The notes: generated by a model from the sequence alone, not told the origin. DNA of 64,000 nucleotides from JAICND01 sp040905905 (GCA_040905905.1 JBBDQN010000027.1:1-64000); one strand, 5' to 3'. Counted from the first letter of the stretch, positions 43,558-52,510 are shown. Made by a program: numbers and translations.

Positions 43558-44738
43558 TAGTCCTCCGAGTTTGTGCGGGTCGTTGCCCGTTGCGCTGCGA
43601 GCTTACCGATTTCCGCGTCGGTGAATCCGAGTTCCTCCAGAACCTCGGCCGTATGGCCGCCAATAGCAACCGGAATTCCATCGGTGGTCGCGGGGGTTAG
43701 AGAGAACCGCGGAGCCGGTGCCGGCTGGACCAGACCATCGGCAGTCATGAAGGTTCGTCGAGCCACCAGGTGTGGTTCGGCCAGCGCCCCGTTCAGGGTG
43801 TGGACCCTGGCAACACATGCATCGGTCCCGGCAAAGATCGTTTCACACTCGTCAACTGTCTTCTGGCTTATAACCCGGGCGAATAGCTCTGTGAGCTCGG
43901 GCCAACGACTCCGATCGTGCTGGTCGGGCAGATCGACGGGATCAATCCCCAGACCTTTCAGAAAGGCCGCGTAAAACTGGGGCTCCAGGGCTCCCACCGC
44001 GATGAACCCGCCATCGGCGGCCCGATAAGTGCGGTAGAAGGGAGCAGCCCCGTCGAGCAGGTTGTGGTGGCGCTTGTCCTCCCACCAGCCGGCAGCCAGA
44101 CCACCCCTAACCATCGCCATCAGGAGGGACACACCGTCCACCATGGCTGCATCGACCACCTGGCCATGGCCGGTGCGACGAGAGAGGTCGAGAGCGGCGA
44201 GCACCCCGACCAGGGCCAACATGGCTCCCCCTCCGTAGTCGGCCACGAGATTGAGAGGGGGCACCGGTTGATCAGCAGGACCGATGGCCGAGAGGGTGCC
44301 GGTGGCAGCCAGATAAGTGATGTCATGGCCGGCGGTGGCGGCACGAGGGCCTTCTTGACCCCAGCCGGTCATGCGGCCGTAGACCAGCCGCGGGTTCACC
44401 TCGAGACACGGCTCAGGTCCCAGGCCAAGGCGCTCCATGACCCCCGGGCGAAAGCCTTCGATGAGGATCTGCGACCTAGCCACCAGGCGCATAACCACCT
44501 CCCGACCCTCCGGTTGCTTGAGATCGAGGGCGATCGACCTGCGCCCGCGCCCGGTCGGATCGCGGGTGCTGAGCCCGGCCAGCGGTCCCGCCTCCATGCG
44601 GTCGACCCGGATCACATCGGCGCCGAGGTCGGCGAGCACCATCCCGGCAAACGGGACTGGCCCGATTCCAGCCAGCTCCACCACCCGCACACCTTGCAAA
44701 GGACCAGCCACGGAAGACGAGGGTACCCGCACCCCCAT
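43557..44738 (-). CDS. CaiB/BaiF CoA-transferase family protein (alpha-methylacyl-CoA racemase-like)
   Basis: 393 residues. The family motifs are PLQGVRVVELAGIGPVPFAGM, LADLGADVIRVDR, the RSIALDLK strand, GHDITYLAATGTLSAIG and the catalytic-Asp region DYGGGAMLALVGV. The pattern is close to alpha-methylacyl-CoA racemase (Amacr/Mcr), which inverts 2-methyl branched acyl-CoA for beta-oxidation. It is the first gene of the acyl-CoA operon, with GGAGG just upstream. Together with FadD, SDR and acyl-CoA dehydrogenase it suggests branched fatty acid or sterol side-chain degradation. Confidence 0.9.
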   Translation of the reverse strand: MGVRVPSSSVAGPLQGVRVVELAGIGPVPFAGMVLADLGADVIRVDRMEAGPLAGLSTRDPTGRGRRSIALDLKQPEGREVVMRLVARSQILIEGFRPGVMERLGLGPEPCLEVNPRLVYGRMTGWGQEGPRAATAGHDITYLAATGTLSAIGPADQPVPPLNLVADYGGGAMLALVGVLAALDLSRRTGHGQVVDAAMVDGVSLLMAMVRGGLAAGWWEDKRHHNLLDGAAPFYRTYRAADGGFIAVGALEPQFYAAFLKGLGIDPVDLPDQHDRSRWPELTELFARVISQKTVDECETIFAGTDACVARVHTLNGALAEPHLVARRTFMTADGLVQPAPAPRFSLTPATTDGIPVAIGGHTAEVLEELGFTDAEIGKLAAQRATTRTNSED

Positions 44739-44744
44739 TAGCCT
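44739..44744 (+). promoter_or_regulatory. Probable -10 box (TAGCCT) of SIMPL-malQ operon
   Basis: TAGCCT lies 8 nt upstream of the ATG at 44753, predicting a leaderless mRNA. It abuts the start codon of the divergent CaiB-type gene (44738). Confidence 0.5.
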
Positions 44745-44752
44745 CCGAAGAC

Positions 44753-45367
44753 ATGAAGCCAGGAATCACAGTCACCGGAGTCGGCACAGCCGGTGCACCT
44801 CCCGACAAGTGTGTCCTCACCCTTGGAGCTGCCGCCGCAGCGGGGACTGTTGCCGAGGCGATGACCATCGTGAGCCAAAAGGTAGAGGCAGTGCTGAAAG
44901 CGCTGGCCGAACGCGGGGTAGCCGGACCGGACGTCCGGACCAGCGAACTCACCATCTGGCCGGAACAAGTTCGGGAAGGGAGCCCCACCGGCTTCCGGGT
45001 ACGCAACATCGTCCGGGCCGAGATCGCCGACATCGCCCGGGTGGGTGAGGTGGTAGCCGCGGCCACCGCCCCCGCAGGCGACTTGGCCGAGATGCAAGGA
45101 ATCACCTTCCAGCTCATCGAGACAGGCCCGGTCGAAGCCGAGGCCCGTCGTCTGGCTTGGGAGACAGCCCGCGCCAAGGCGGAACAGCTAGCGAACCTGG
45201 CCGGCGTTCGCTTGGGGGCTCCGGTCTCGGTTATCGAAGGGGGCCGCGGGGCGGAAGGGGCTCCGCCGATGATGAACAGGATGGCTATGGCAGAGGCGGC
45301 CCCGGTGGAGCCGGGGTCAACCGAGGTCCGGGTCCAGGTGACGGTGCGGTTTGCACTGGCGGGTTGA
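44753..45367 (+). CDS. SIMPL domain protein (DUF541)
   Basis: 204 residues. ITVTGVGTAGAPPDKCVLTLG at the N-terminus and the later VRTSELTIWPEQ and FRVRNIVRAEIADIARVGEV are typical of the SIMPL/DUF541 family. Members are often periplasmic and linked to stress resistance, but no signal peptide is seen here. The stop codon abuts the ATG of malQ with no gap, so translation is coupled. The reason for coupling to 4-alpha-glucanotransferase is not obvious. Confidence 0.85.
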   Translation: MKPGITVTGVGTAGAPPDKCVLTLGAAAAAGTVAEAMTIVSQKVEAVLKALAERGVAGPDVRTSELTIWPEQVREGSPTGFRVRNIVRAEIADIARVGEVVAAATAPAGDLAEMQGITFQLIETGPVEAEARRLAWETARAKAEQLANLAGVRLGAPVSVIEGGRGAEGAPPMMNRMAMAEAAPVEPGSTEVRVQVTVRFALAG

Positions 45368-46852
45368 ATGCGAAGTGCCGGGGTCCTGGCTCACATCAGC
45401 TCCTTGCCTGCCCGCCACGGCATCGGCACCATTGGTGCTCCCGCTCACCGATTTGCCCAGGATCTGGCGAATGCCGGTCAGGGTTGGTGGCAGATGCTCC
45501 CGGTCGGTCCTACCGGTTATCGGGACTCGCCCTATCAGTCTCCTTCCACCTTCGCCGGCAATCCGCTCCTCATCGACCTCGACGGGCTCGTCACCGACGG
45601 TTGGCTGCGTCCGGAAGAAGTGGGGGACCTCATGGGACTCCCCGGCGACAGGGTCGACTTTGGTTCGTTGATCCCGATCAAGACCCGGCTGTTGACCCTC
45701 GCAGCCGGCCGGTTTCTCGGCGCAGGCTCCGATCCCGGGTACGAAGAGTTCCGCCGCACGGAATGGCTTGACGAATACAGCCTCTTCGCTGCGCTCAAAC
45801 AAGACCACGACGGCAGGCCCTGGGTCGATTGGGAGGAACCGCTCGCCCTCCATCAGCCAGAGGCGTTGGCACGGGCCGCCGATCGCCTCATGGGCAAGAT
45901 CGAGGTGGAACGAACGATCGAATACCTGTTCAAACGACAATGGGACGAGCTCCAGCGACATTGCGCCAGCCTCGGCATCGGGCTCATCGGCGATCTTCCC
46001 ATCTTCGTGGCGCACGACTCCGCCGACGTGTGGGCAGCGCCCGAGTTGTTCCATCTCGACCGGGGTGGGCACCCCACAGTCGTGGCAGGGGTTCCCCCCG
46101 ACTATTTCACCGCGACCGGCCAAAGGTGGGGCAATCCGCTCTACCGGTGGGAAGCGCACATCCGCGACGGCTTTCGTTGGTGGTCACGAAGACTGGCGGC
46201 CTCTCTGTCGATGTTCGACATGCTGCGAATCGATCACTTCCGCGGGTTCGTAGCTTTCTGGGAGATCCCGGCCGATGAGTCCACAGCCATCAACGGACGG
46301 TGGGTGGAGGGACCAGGTGCGGAGCTGTTCGGATCTCTGGATCTGGCCCGTTTGCCCATCATCGCCGAGGACCTCGGCATCATCACCGACGACGTCACCA
46401 ACCTCAGACGCCAGTTCGGGTTCCCGGGAATGAGGGTTGCCCAATTCGGATTCGACGAAGAGCTGGATACGGCCATCCATCACCCCTCCAACTACACCGA
46501 AGATGTGGTCGCCTATACCGGGACCCATGACAACGACACCACCGTCGGCTGGTTCTGGGGCGACAACGCTCGTCACGATCGCCGCCGCCTGAACCGACGC
46601 CGCCGCGGTCTGCTGGCCGAGCTCGGAACCAAGGGCGAAGAGATCAATTGGGACATGATCGGCCTAGTCCACTCCTCCCAGGCGCAACTGGGAATGGTCC
46701 CGGTCCAAGACCTGCTTGGTCTGGGTTCCGAGGCGAGGATGAACACCCCTGGTTTGGAAGGGGGCAACTGGACCTGGCGAATGACGGCCCCGTTGCCGGA
46801 AGAGGCAGTGCACCGGCTCGGGATCATCACCAAAGAAACCGGCCGGCGCTGA
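45368..46852 (+). CDS. malQ: 4-alpha-glucanotransferase (amylomaltase)
   Basis: 494 residues. GH77 enzyme transferring alpha-1,4-glucan segments. It begins with SAGVLAHISSLPARHGIG. The catalytic region shows DMLRIDHFRGF (nucleophile Asp), EDLGIITDDV (acid/base Glu) and GTHDNDTTVGWFWG (transition-state Asp). The length is typical of the short bacterial form. A strong terminator hairpin lies 8 bp after the stop. Confidence 0.95.
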   Translation: MRSAGVLAHISSLPARHGIGTIGAPAHRFAQDLANAGQGWWQMLPVGPTGYRDSPYQSPSTFAGNPLLIDLDGLVTDGWLRPEEVGDLMGLPGDRVDFGSLIPIKTRLLTLAAGRFLGAGSDPGYEEFRRTEWLDEYSLFAALKQDHDGRPWVDWEEPLALHQPEALARAADRLMGKIEVERTIEYLFKRQWDELQRHCASLGIGLIGDLPIFVAHDSADVWAAPELFHLDRGGHPTVVAGVPPDYFTATGQRWGNPLYRWEAHIRDGFRWWSRRLAASLSMFDMLRIDHFRGFVAFWEIPADESTAINGRWVEGPGAELFGSLDLARLPIIAEDLGIITDDVTNLRRQFGFPGMRVAQFGFDEELDTAIHHPSNYTEDVVAYTGTHDNDTTVGWFWGDNARHDRRRLNRRRRGLLAELGTKGEEINWDMIGLVHSSQAQLGMVPVQDLLGLGSEARMNTPGLEGGNWTWRMTAPLPEEAVHRLGIITKETGRR

Positions 46853-46859
46853 TCGCTCC

Positions 46860-46907
46860 TTCTTGCGTAGAAACACCCCCGTTTTCGGGGGTGTTTCTAC
46901 GCAAGAA
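46860..46907. terminator. Bidirectional terminator, perfect 22-bp palindrome
   Basis: The left arm (46860-46881) begins TTCTTGCGTAGAAACACC and the right arm (46886-46907) is its exact complement, around a TTTT loop. It separates malQ (plus) from the sulfurtransferase gene (minus). The flanks are A/T-rich on the outer arms (TTCTT, AAGAA), giving T-tracts in both directions. Confidence 0.85.
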
Positions 46908-46924
46908 CGGATGGAGGTGGGCGG

Positions 46925-47791
46925 TCAGGGCTTTTCGATCGGGACCCTCACCGCATTGCCGTACTCGGTCCACGAGCCGTCGTAGTTGCGGACCTTGGGG
47001 TATCCGAGCAGATGGGTAAGAACGAACCAGGTGTGGGAGGACCGCTCCCCGATCCGGCAGTAGGCGATAACGTCGTCTTTGGATGACAGACCCACCTCGC
47101 CCTCGTATAGCGCTCGGAGTTCGTCGGCCGTCTTGAAGGTGTTGTCCTCGTTAGCGGCCTTCTTCCAGGGGACATTCTTGGCTCCAGGGACATGGCCGCC
47201 CCTGAGGGCCCCTTCGTTGGGATAGTCGGGCATGTGCATGCGTTCGCCGCGGTACTCCTCCGGTGAACGCACGTCGATGAGGGGCCGGCCTCCATTGGCA
47301 TGGGGAAGGACGTCTGCCATGAAGGCCCTGATCTTGCGATCGTCGCGCTTGGGCACCGGGTAGTCGGCCGCCGGGCGGACGGTCACATCCGTGGTCAGAG
47401 TGCGACCTTCAGCGATCCACTTCGCCCTACCGCCGTCCAACAACCTCGTGTCGGCGTGCCCGAACAAGGAGAAAACCCAAAGTGCGTAGGCGGCCCACCA
47501 GTTGAAGTTGTCACCGTAAAAGACCACGGTGGTGCCTGGCCCGACTCCCTTGGCCGACATCAACCCTGCGAAGGTCTCTGGGTCGAGGTAGTCGCGGATC
47601 AACGGATCGTTGAGATCGGCGACCCAGTCGATCTTCACCGCTCCCGGGATGTGGCCGGTCTCATAGAGAAGGACGTCCTCGTCGGACTCCACCACCACGA
47701 TGTTGGGGTCGTCGAGATGTTGGGCAAGCCACTCGGTCGAAACCAGTTTCTCGGGGTGCGCATACCCGGCGAACTTCTCGGGTTCCGTCAC
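46925..47791 (-). CDS. Sulfurtransferase, two rhodanese domains (thiosulfate/3-mercaptopyruvate type)
   Basis: 288 residues. The N-terminal inactive rhodanese domain (LVSTEWLAQHLDDPNIVVVE, YETGHIPGAVKIDW) is followed by a catalytic one (LIDVRSPEEYRGERM, then active-site loop IAYCRIGERSSHTW with nucleophilic Cys). The loop CRIGERSSH is that of actinobacterial SseA/CysA-type enzymes. The GTG at 47791 is chosen, with TAGGAG seven bases upstream; a start at 47845 would add 18 atypical residues. It is divergent from sufE and may supply or handle sulfane sulfur. Confidence 0.9.
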   Translation of the reverse strand: MTEPEKFAGYAHPEKLVSTEWLAQHLDDPNIVVVESDEDVLLYETGHIPGAVKIDWVADLNDPLIRDYLDPETFAGLMSAKGVGPGTTVVFYGDNFNWWAAYALWVFSLFGHADTRLLDGGRAKWIAEGRTLTTDVTVRPAADYPVPKRDDRKIRAFMADVLPHANGGRPLIDVRSPEEYRGERMHMPDYPNEGALRGGHVPGAKNVPWKKAANEDNTFKTADELRALYEGEVGLSSKDDVIAYCRIGERSSHTWFVLTHLLGYPKVRNYDGSWTEYGNAVRVPIEKP

Positions 47792-47854
47792 GGCAAGACT
47801 CCTATCTAGGCGTTTCTTTACACTATCACCGTAGTGCAATTCCATCGGGTGCCC

Positions 47855-47860
47855 TACACT
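47855..47860 (+). promoter_or_regulatory. Probable -10 box (TACACT) of sufE-type gene
   Basis: TACACT is 6 nt upstream of the ATG at 47867, predicting a leaderless mRNA and supporting that start over an upstream GTG at 47834. Confidence 0.5.
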
Positions 47861-47866
47861 CGGGTC

Positions 47867-48289
47867 ATGCCCCTTCCAGAGCGGCTCGCCACCATCGTCG
47901 AGGTGTTCCGCTCCTCCCCCAAGGAGTTCCGGGTAGAAGCTCTGCTCGACTTCTCCAAACGACTCCCCCCGCTCCCCCCTGACCTCGCCGAGGCAGAGTT
48001 CGAGAAGGTCCCCGAGTGCCAGACACCGTTCTCGTTGACGACGAGGCTCGAGGGTGATCGGGTCAGGTTGTACTTCGACGCACCCGCCGAGTCGCCGACA
48101 GTCCGCGGCTATGCCGGGATCCTGGCCGCCGGTCTTGACGGCGAGACCCCGGCCGCCATCCTCGATGTCGAAAACGACTTCTACCTCGACATGGGTCTTG
48201 AAGAAGTCGTCACTCCTATGCGTCTCCGCGGGATGGGTGCCATCATGGCCCGCCTCAAACGGCAGGTCGGCGCCTTGAGCCCGGGGTAA
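47867..48289 (+). CDS. sufE: SufE family cysteine desulfuration protein
   Basis: 140 residues. SufE fold: VEVFRSSPKEFRVEALLDFSKRLPPLP, with the persulfide-accepting Cys in VPECQTPFSLTTRL, then VRLYFDAPAESPTVRGYAGIL. It accepts sulfur from SufS-type cysteine desulfurase for Fe-S cluster assembly. It starts under a leaderless-type promoter and is divergent from a rhodanese. Its TAA (48287-48289) overlaps the apparent ATC start of the adenosine deaminase as TAATC. Confidence 0.9.
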   Translation: MPLPERLATIVEVFRSSPKEFRVEALLDFSKRLPPLPPDLAEAEFEKVPECQTPFSLTTRLEGDRVRLYFDAPAESPTVRGYAGILAAGLDGETPAAILDVENDFYLDMGLEEVVTPMRLRGMGAIMARLKRQVGALSPG

Positions 48290-49254
48290 TCATCGCCAAA
48301 GTCCTTCTTCACGACCACCTCGATGGCGGGCTTAGAGCCCAGACCCTGCTCGATCTGGCCGAGGCGGCGGGCTATCGAGGTCTCCCCGCTTCGGAGCCGG
48401 AGCCGCTGACCAAGGCCCTGGCCGCTGAAGCCCAGGTGGGGAGCCTGGTCGGATATCTAAGGGTCTTTCGCTACTCCCTGGCGGTGATGCAGACCTCCTC
48501 CGCCCTCGAGCGGGTGGGCCGGGATTGCGTCGCGGACCTTGCCGCCGACGGCATCGGATACGCCGAGGTGCGTTTCGCTCCCGAGGCCCACACCAACTTC
48601 GGTCTGACTCTCGACGACGCCATCGAAGCGGTGCTGGCCGGCTTCTCGCACGCCCGAGGCCGTGGCATCGAGATCGGTCTCATCTGCACCGCCTTACGGG
48701 ATCAGCCAAACTCGAGCGATGTCGCCGCAGCCGCCGGAAGATGGGCCGGGCGAGGAGTGGTGGGCTTCGATCTGGCCGGCCCCGAGATCGGCTTCCCGGC
48801 CGAGATCCACGCCGAAGCTGTGCGACACGCCCGCAACGCCGGTTTGGGAATAACGATCCACGCCGGAGAAGCGTCCGGAGTGGACTCGATAGTCGATGCC
48901 CTGGAGCAGGGAGCCACCCGCATCGGACACGGTGTGCAAATCATCGACGATCTCGACACCAGCCAGGATCCTCCCCGGCCCGGACCGGTGGCCGAGCGCC
49001 TGATCGCCACCGGCACCGTCCTCGAGATCAGCCCCACGTCGAACGTCCACACCGGCTTCGTGGAGACCTTCGCAGATCACCCGATCGAGACGATCCGTCG
49101 GGCCGGAATCGCCGTCACGGTCAACACCGACAACAGGTTGTTCAGCGGCCTGACCCTCAGCAGCGAGTTGGAGCAGATGACCCGCCATCACGGATGGGGA
49201 CCCACCGAGATCGAGGCGTCGTTCGAGGCTGCCCGCAACGCCGCCTTCAGTTAG
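48289..49254 (+). CDS. Adenosine deaminase, apparent ATC start codon
   Basis: 321 residues from the ATC at 48289. The zinc-binding HxH is in VLLHDHLDGGL (residues 6-16). Further metal and catalytic motifs are VRFAPEAHT, ITIHAGEASG (His, Glu), RIGHGVQ (His) and VNTDNRLFSG (Asp). The first ATG, GTG or TTG in this frame is the GTG at 48436, which would delete the essential HxH. In-frame codons from a stop at 48199 down to 48436 contain none of the three. The ATC sits exactly where ATG would be in a TAATG coupling with sufE. It converts adenosine to inosine. Convergent stop codons abut the next gene. Confidence 0.85.
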   Translation: MIAKVLLHDHLDGGLRAQTLLDLAEAAGYRGLPASEPEPLTKALAAEAQVGSLVGYLRVFRYSLAVMQTSSALERVGRDCVADLAADGIGYAEVRFAPEAHTNFGLTLDDAIEAVLAGFSHARGRGIEIGLICTALRDQPNSSDVAAAAGRWAGRGVVGFDLAGPEIGFPAEIHAEAVRHARNAGLGITIHAGEASGVDSIVDALEQGATRIGHGVQIIDDLDTSQDPPRPGPVAERLIATGTVLEISPTSNVHTGFVETFADHPIETIRRAGIAVTVNTDNRLFSGLTLSSELEQMTRHHGWGPTEIEASFEAARNAAFS

Positions 49255-50019
49255 CTACTTTGGCCCCATTCGGATGCCGCCATCCATGCGCACAGTCTCG
49301 GCATTCATGTAGTCGTTGGTCAGAAGCATGTAGGCGATCTCGGCGTACTCGTCGGGACGACCGAGCCGTTTGGGAAACAACACCTGCTGACCGAGCGACT
49401 CTCGGGCGGGCTCGGGCAGACCGGCCAGCAGCGGCGTGTCAATGATGCCAGGGGCGATGGTGTTGACCCGGATCCCAACCGAGGATAGGTCGCGGGCAAT
49501 GGGCAGGGTCATGCCAACCACTCCCCCCTTTGAGGCCGAATAGGCGGCCTGTCCGATCTGGCCGTCGTAGGCAGCCACCGAAGCAGTGTTGACGATGGCG
49601 CCGCGTTGTCCGTCATCGGTCGGCGCGGTCTTGGCCATCTCCACCGCCGCCAGCCTGATCACATTGAAGGTGCCGATCAGATTGATCTCGATAAGCGTGC
49701 GGAAATGACCCAGATCGTGGGGGCTGCCGTCGCGGTTGAGGGTGCGGGCAGGCGGTCCGATCCCGGCACAGTTCACCAAGGCCCGCAACGGCCCGGCCTC
49801 CACCGCCACCGCCACGGCTGCCGACACCTGATCGGAGTCGGTCACGTCGGCATGGACAAACGCTCCCCCGACCTCTGCAGCGAGGGCTTCCCCTTTTTCG
49901 TCCTGGAGATCGGCCACGACCACTTTCGCCCCCGCCGCGGCCAGCTTGCGGACCGTGGCCGCCCCCAAGCCGGAGGCCCCTCCAGTGACGATCGCCGCTA
50001 CTCCTGCCAGTTCCATCAT
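49255..50019 (-). CDS. SDR oxidoreductase, 3-hydroxyacyl-CoA dehydrogenase type II-like
   Basis: 254 residues. The cofactor loop is TGGASGLGAATVRKLAAAGA with VVADLQ after strand 2 (acidic residue, so NAD preferred). Catalytic Ser (NTASVAAYDGQIG), Tyr and Lys (AYSASKGG) and the APGIIDTPL segment match HSD17B10-type 3-hydroxy-2-methylbutyryl-CoA dehydrogenases. Ribosome-binding GAGGAG lies 4-7 nt upstream of two adjacent ATGs (50019, 50016). It may act in branched acyl-CoA oxidation. Confidence 0.9.
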   Translation of the reverse strand: MMELAGVAAIVTGGASGLGAATVRKLAAAGAKVVVADLQDEKGEALAAEVGGAFVHADVTDSDQVSAAVAVAVEAGPLRALVNCAGIGPPARTLNRDGSPHDLGHFRTLIEINLIGTFNVIRLAAVEMAKTAPTDDGQRGAIVNTASVAAYDGQIGQAAYSASKGGVVGMTLPIARDLSSVGIRVNTIAPGIIDTPLLAGLPEPARESLGQQVLFPKRLGRPDEYAEIAYMLLTNDYMNAETVRMDGGIRMGPK

Positions 50020-50077
50020 TCATCTCCTCGGGTTCGCCGGCGACGATACTGGCCGCCGTGCACGCCGTACCCAGCCG

Positions 50078-50845
50078 ATGATCGGCATATTCGACTCCGG
50101 CGTGGGCGGTCTCACCGTATATCGAGAAGTCAGAAGCCTCCTCCCGGGCGCCGACGTCCTGTATCTGGCTGATCGTGGAAATGCCCCCTATGGCGAACGA
50201 GCGCTTGAGGAGGTTGGCGCCATTGCCGCCGCTTGCACCCGTCACCTCCTGGAGGCGGGGGCTTCGACAATTGTCGTCGCCTGCAATGCCGCTTCGGCCG
50301 CAGCTCTGCACCATCTCCGAGCGCAGTTTCCGGAAGTGCCATTCGTGGGGATGGAGCCGGCCCTGAAACCGGCCGCCGCCATCACCCGCAACCGGGTCAT
50401 CGGGATACTCGCCACCTCTGCCACCTTTCAGGGCGAACTCTTTGCGTCTCTGCGCGATCGATACGCCACAGGGTTGGAGGTGATCACCCAGGCCTGTCCG
50501 GGTTGGGCGCAGTTAGTTGAATCGGGAACAGTCGACGGTCCAGTGGCTCAGGCGGAGGTTGAACGCAACCTGCGACCTGTCCTCGATCAGGGGGCCGACA
50601 CCCTGGTTCTGGGGTGCACCCACTATCCGTTCCTTCAACAAACGATCGCCGATATCGCCGGCAGCCAGAGACCGATCCTCGATCCTGCCCCGGCGGTAGC
50701 AGCCCAGGTAGCCCGGGTGTCGCCCGACACCGGCGGTAGCGGTCGCATGTCCGTGCATTCCACCGCCGACCCGGCCGGTACCGGCGCCGTCATCGAGAAA
50801 CTCACTGGCATTGCAGTTCCTGTGAGAGCCGTAACCTTGCCGTGA
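50078..50845 (+). CDS. murI: Glutamate racemase
   Basis: 255 residues. Supplies D-glutamate for peptidoglycan. IGIFDSGVGGLTVYREV opens the protein. The two catalytic cysteines lie in VVACNAASAAAL and LVLGCTHYPFL, and the substrate loop is YLADRGNAPYG. The ATG at 50078 matches the family start; an upstream in-frame start at 49946 overlaps the SDR gene. It ends 1 bp before the MerR-like gene. Confidence 0.95.
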   Translation: MIGIFDSGVGGLTVYREVRSLLPGADVLYLADRGNAPYGERALEEVGAIAAACTRHLLEAGASTIVVACNAASAAALHHLRAQFPEVPFVGMEPALKPAAAITRNRVIGILATSATFQGELFASLRDRYATGLEVITQACPGWAQLVESGTVDGPVAQAEVERNLRPVLDQGADTLVLGCTHYPFLQQTIADIAGSQRPILDPAPAVAAQVARVSPDTGGSGRMSVHSTADPAGTGAVIEKLTGIAVPVRAVTLP

Positions 50846-50846
50846 G

Positions 50847-51335
50847 ATGACCGCCGAATTGGATCCCTGGGACGAGGCACTGCTGGCGGTGCTGCAGCCG
50901 GCCACCGATGCAGATCTCCTTACCCTCGACCAGCTCGCCGAAGCGGCCGGGGTTTCTCCCACCATCCTTGAAGTGGTGGTGCGGGAGGGGTTCCTCACCC
51001 CCCGGGTTGACACGCCCGAGCCGCTCTTTGACCCCTCCGATGCCGCCCCGGTCCGGGCCGGTCTGGCCCTAGTCGGCGCCGGGCTGCCATTGGGTGAACT
51101 TCTGGAACTGGCCAGGCGCACCGACCAGGCCATGCGGCCCATTGCCGAAGAAGCCGTCGAAGTTTTCGCCCGTTTTGTCCGCGATTCGGTGGAAGCCACC
51201 TCGTCCTCGGAGGTAGAGGCCAGCCAGCGACTGGTCGAGGCATTTCGGGCGATGTTGCCGGCCACGGGCGAATTGGTTGAGCACCACTTCCGCCGTTTGC
51301 TGGCCGAAGGAGCCCGCAAGCGTCTGGGACGTTGA
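50847..51335 (+). CDS. MerR-like helix-turn-helix protein
   Basis: 162 residues. An atypical N-terminal helix-turn-helix (LTLDQLAEAAGVSPTILEVVVREGFLTP) resembles a MerR winged helix in which the usual tyrosine-ring pattern is replaced. It is followed by VRAGLALVGAGLPLGELLEL and a long helix (VEVFARFVRDSVEATSS) typical of MerR dimerisation. It sits between murI and menF with 1-bp spacings, so co-transcribed. Its target is unknown; regulation of the neighbouring genes is a guess. Confidence 0.72.
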   Translation: MTAELDPWDEALLAVLQPATDADLLTLDQLAEAAGVSPTILEVVVREGFLTPRVDTPEPLFDPSDAAPVRAGLALVGAGLPLGELLELARRTDQAMRPIAEEAVEVFARFVRDSVEATSSSEVEASQRLVEAFRAMLPATGELVEHHFRRLLAEGARKRLGR

Positions 51336-52510
51336 TGGTCAACATCGCCCCAATTCCGGTCGAACCCCTGCGATATCGCCCCGACACGGTTTGGATATCG
51401 CCAACCATCGAATTGTACGGGTTCGGCGTGGCCGCCCGCTTCGACCCCGGAATCGGTCCCGAGCGATATCAGACGGCCCGCCGCCAGGTTGGACAGTGGT
51501 GGACGGAGAGAGAGATGTCAGGCGACGCACCCGGGCCCCTTGCATTCGTCAGCTTCACTTTTGATCCGACCGAGTCCGGGTCGGTGGTGCTGATACCGGA
51601 GGCGGTCTTGGCCCGCACCCGGTTGCGCTCATGGCTGGTACTGGCCGGGGACGAACCCGACTTCACGGGCCCCGGCAACGGCTCCGATGTAGCAGTTGAC
51701 CGACCGCGTTTCGCCGGGTCTTCGTTGCCGGATCACCTCTGGCTGGAGGCAGTGGCAGAAGCGCTCGACGTCATCGATAGGGGGTCGGTCGAAAAGGTGG
51801 TCCTGGCTCGCGACCACGCCCTCTGGTCCAAACAGCCTTTCGACCCCCAGCGGACTGTCACCCAGCTTCACCACCGTTTCCCTGAATGTTTCACCTTCCT
51901 GGTCGAGGGACTGGTCGGCGCCTCCCCCGAGCTTTTGGTCCGCCTCGACGGTCTCGAGGTCAGCTCGCAGGTGCTGGCGGGATCTGCCCGCCGCGGTGAC
52001 GACGCCAGCGAAGATGACCTGCTCGGCAAGGAGTTACAGGCATCGGCCAAGAACCAGCACGAACACGCCCTCGCCGCGGCTTCGGTCGGCCGGGTGCTGG
52101 GTGAGGTATGCCGCCGGATCGATCGACCAGCCACCCCCGACGTCCTGCGGCTCGCCAATGTTCAGCACCTCGCCACCCGCTTCAACGGGACCCTCGACCA
52201 ACCTCGACACGTACTCGACCTGGTCGGTGCCCTCCATCCGACTGCGGCGGTAGGAGGAACGCCTACGGGTAAGGCGATGGACCTGATCCGCCGTCTCGAA
52301 AAGATGAACCGAGGCCGTTACGCCGGCCCGGTCGGATATTTCGATGTCGCTGGCGACGGCGAGTTCGCCATCGCCCTTCGCTGTGCGGAGCTTGCCGGTG
52401 CCCGGGCGCGGTTGTTCGCAGGTAGCGGGTTGGTCACCGGATCGGTCCCCGAGGAGGAACTCGAAGAAACCCGTCTCAAGCTGCGGGCGATGCTGTCAGC
52501 TCTCGAATAG
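51335..52510 (+). CDS. menF: Isochorismate synthase (MenF-type)
   Basis: 391 residues. Converts chorismate to isochorismate for menaquinone. Chorismate-binding motifs: SVEKVVLARDHAL, TFLVEGLVGASPELLVRLDG, SQVLAGSARRG, LHPTAAVGGTPTG and GRYAGPVGYFDVAGDG with the catalytic Lys, Glu and His regions. The ATG at 51335 overlaps the preceding stop as TGATG (a TTG precedes it directly). It converges with and overlaps menD by 15 bp. Confidence 0.92.
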   Translation: MVNIAPIPVEPLRYRPDTVWISPTIELYGFGVAARFDPGIGPERYQTARRQVGQWWTEREMSGDAPGPLAFVSFTFDPTESGSVVLIPEAVLARTRLRSWLVLAGDEPDFTGPGNGSDVAVDRPRFAGSSLPDHLWLEAVAEALDVIDRGSVEKVVLARDHALWSKQPFDPQRTVTQLHHRFPECFTFLVEGLVGASPELLVRLDGLEVSSQVLAGSARRGDDASEDDLLGKELQASAKNQHEHALAAASVGRVLGEVCRRIDRPATPDVLRLANVQHLATRFNGTLDQPRHVLDLVGALHPTAAVGGTPTGKAMDLIRRLEKMNRGRYAGPVGYFDVAGDGEFAIALRCAELAGARARLFAGSGLVTGSVPEEELEETRLKLRAMLSALE

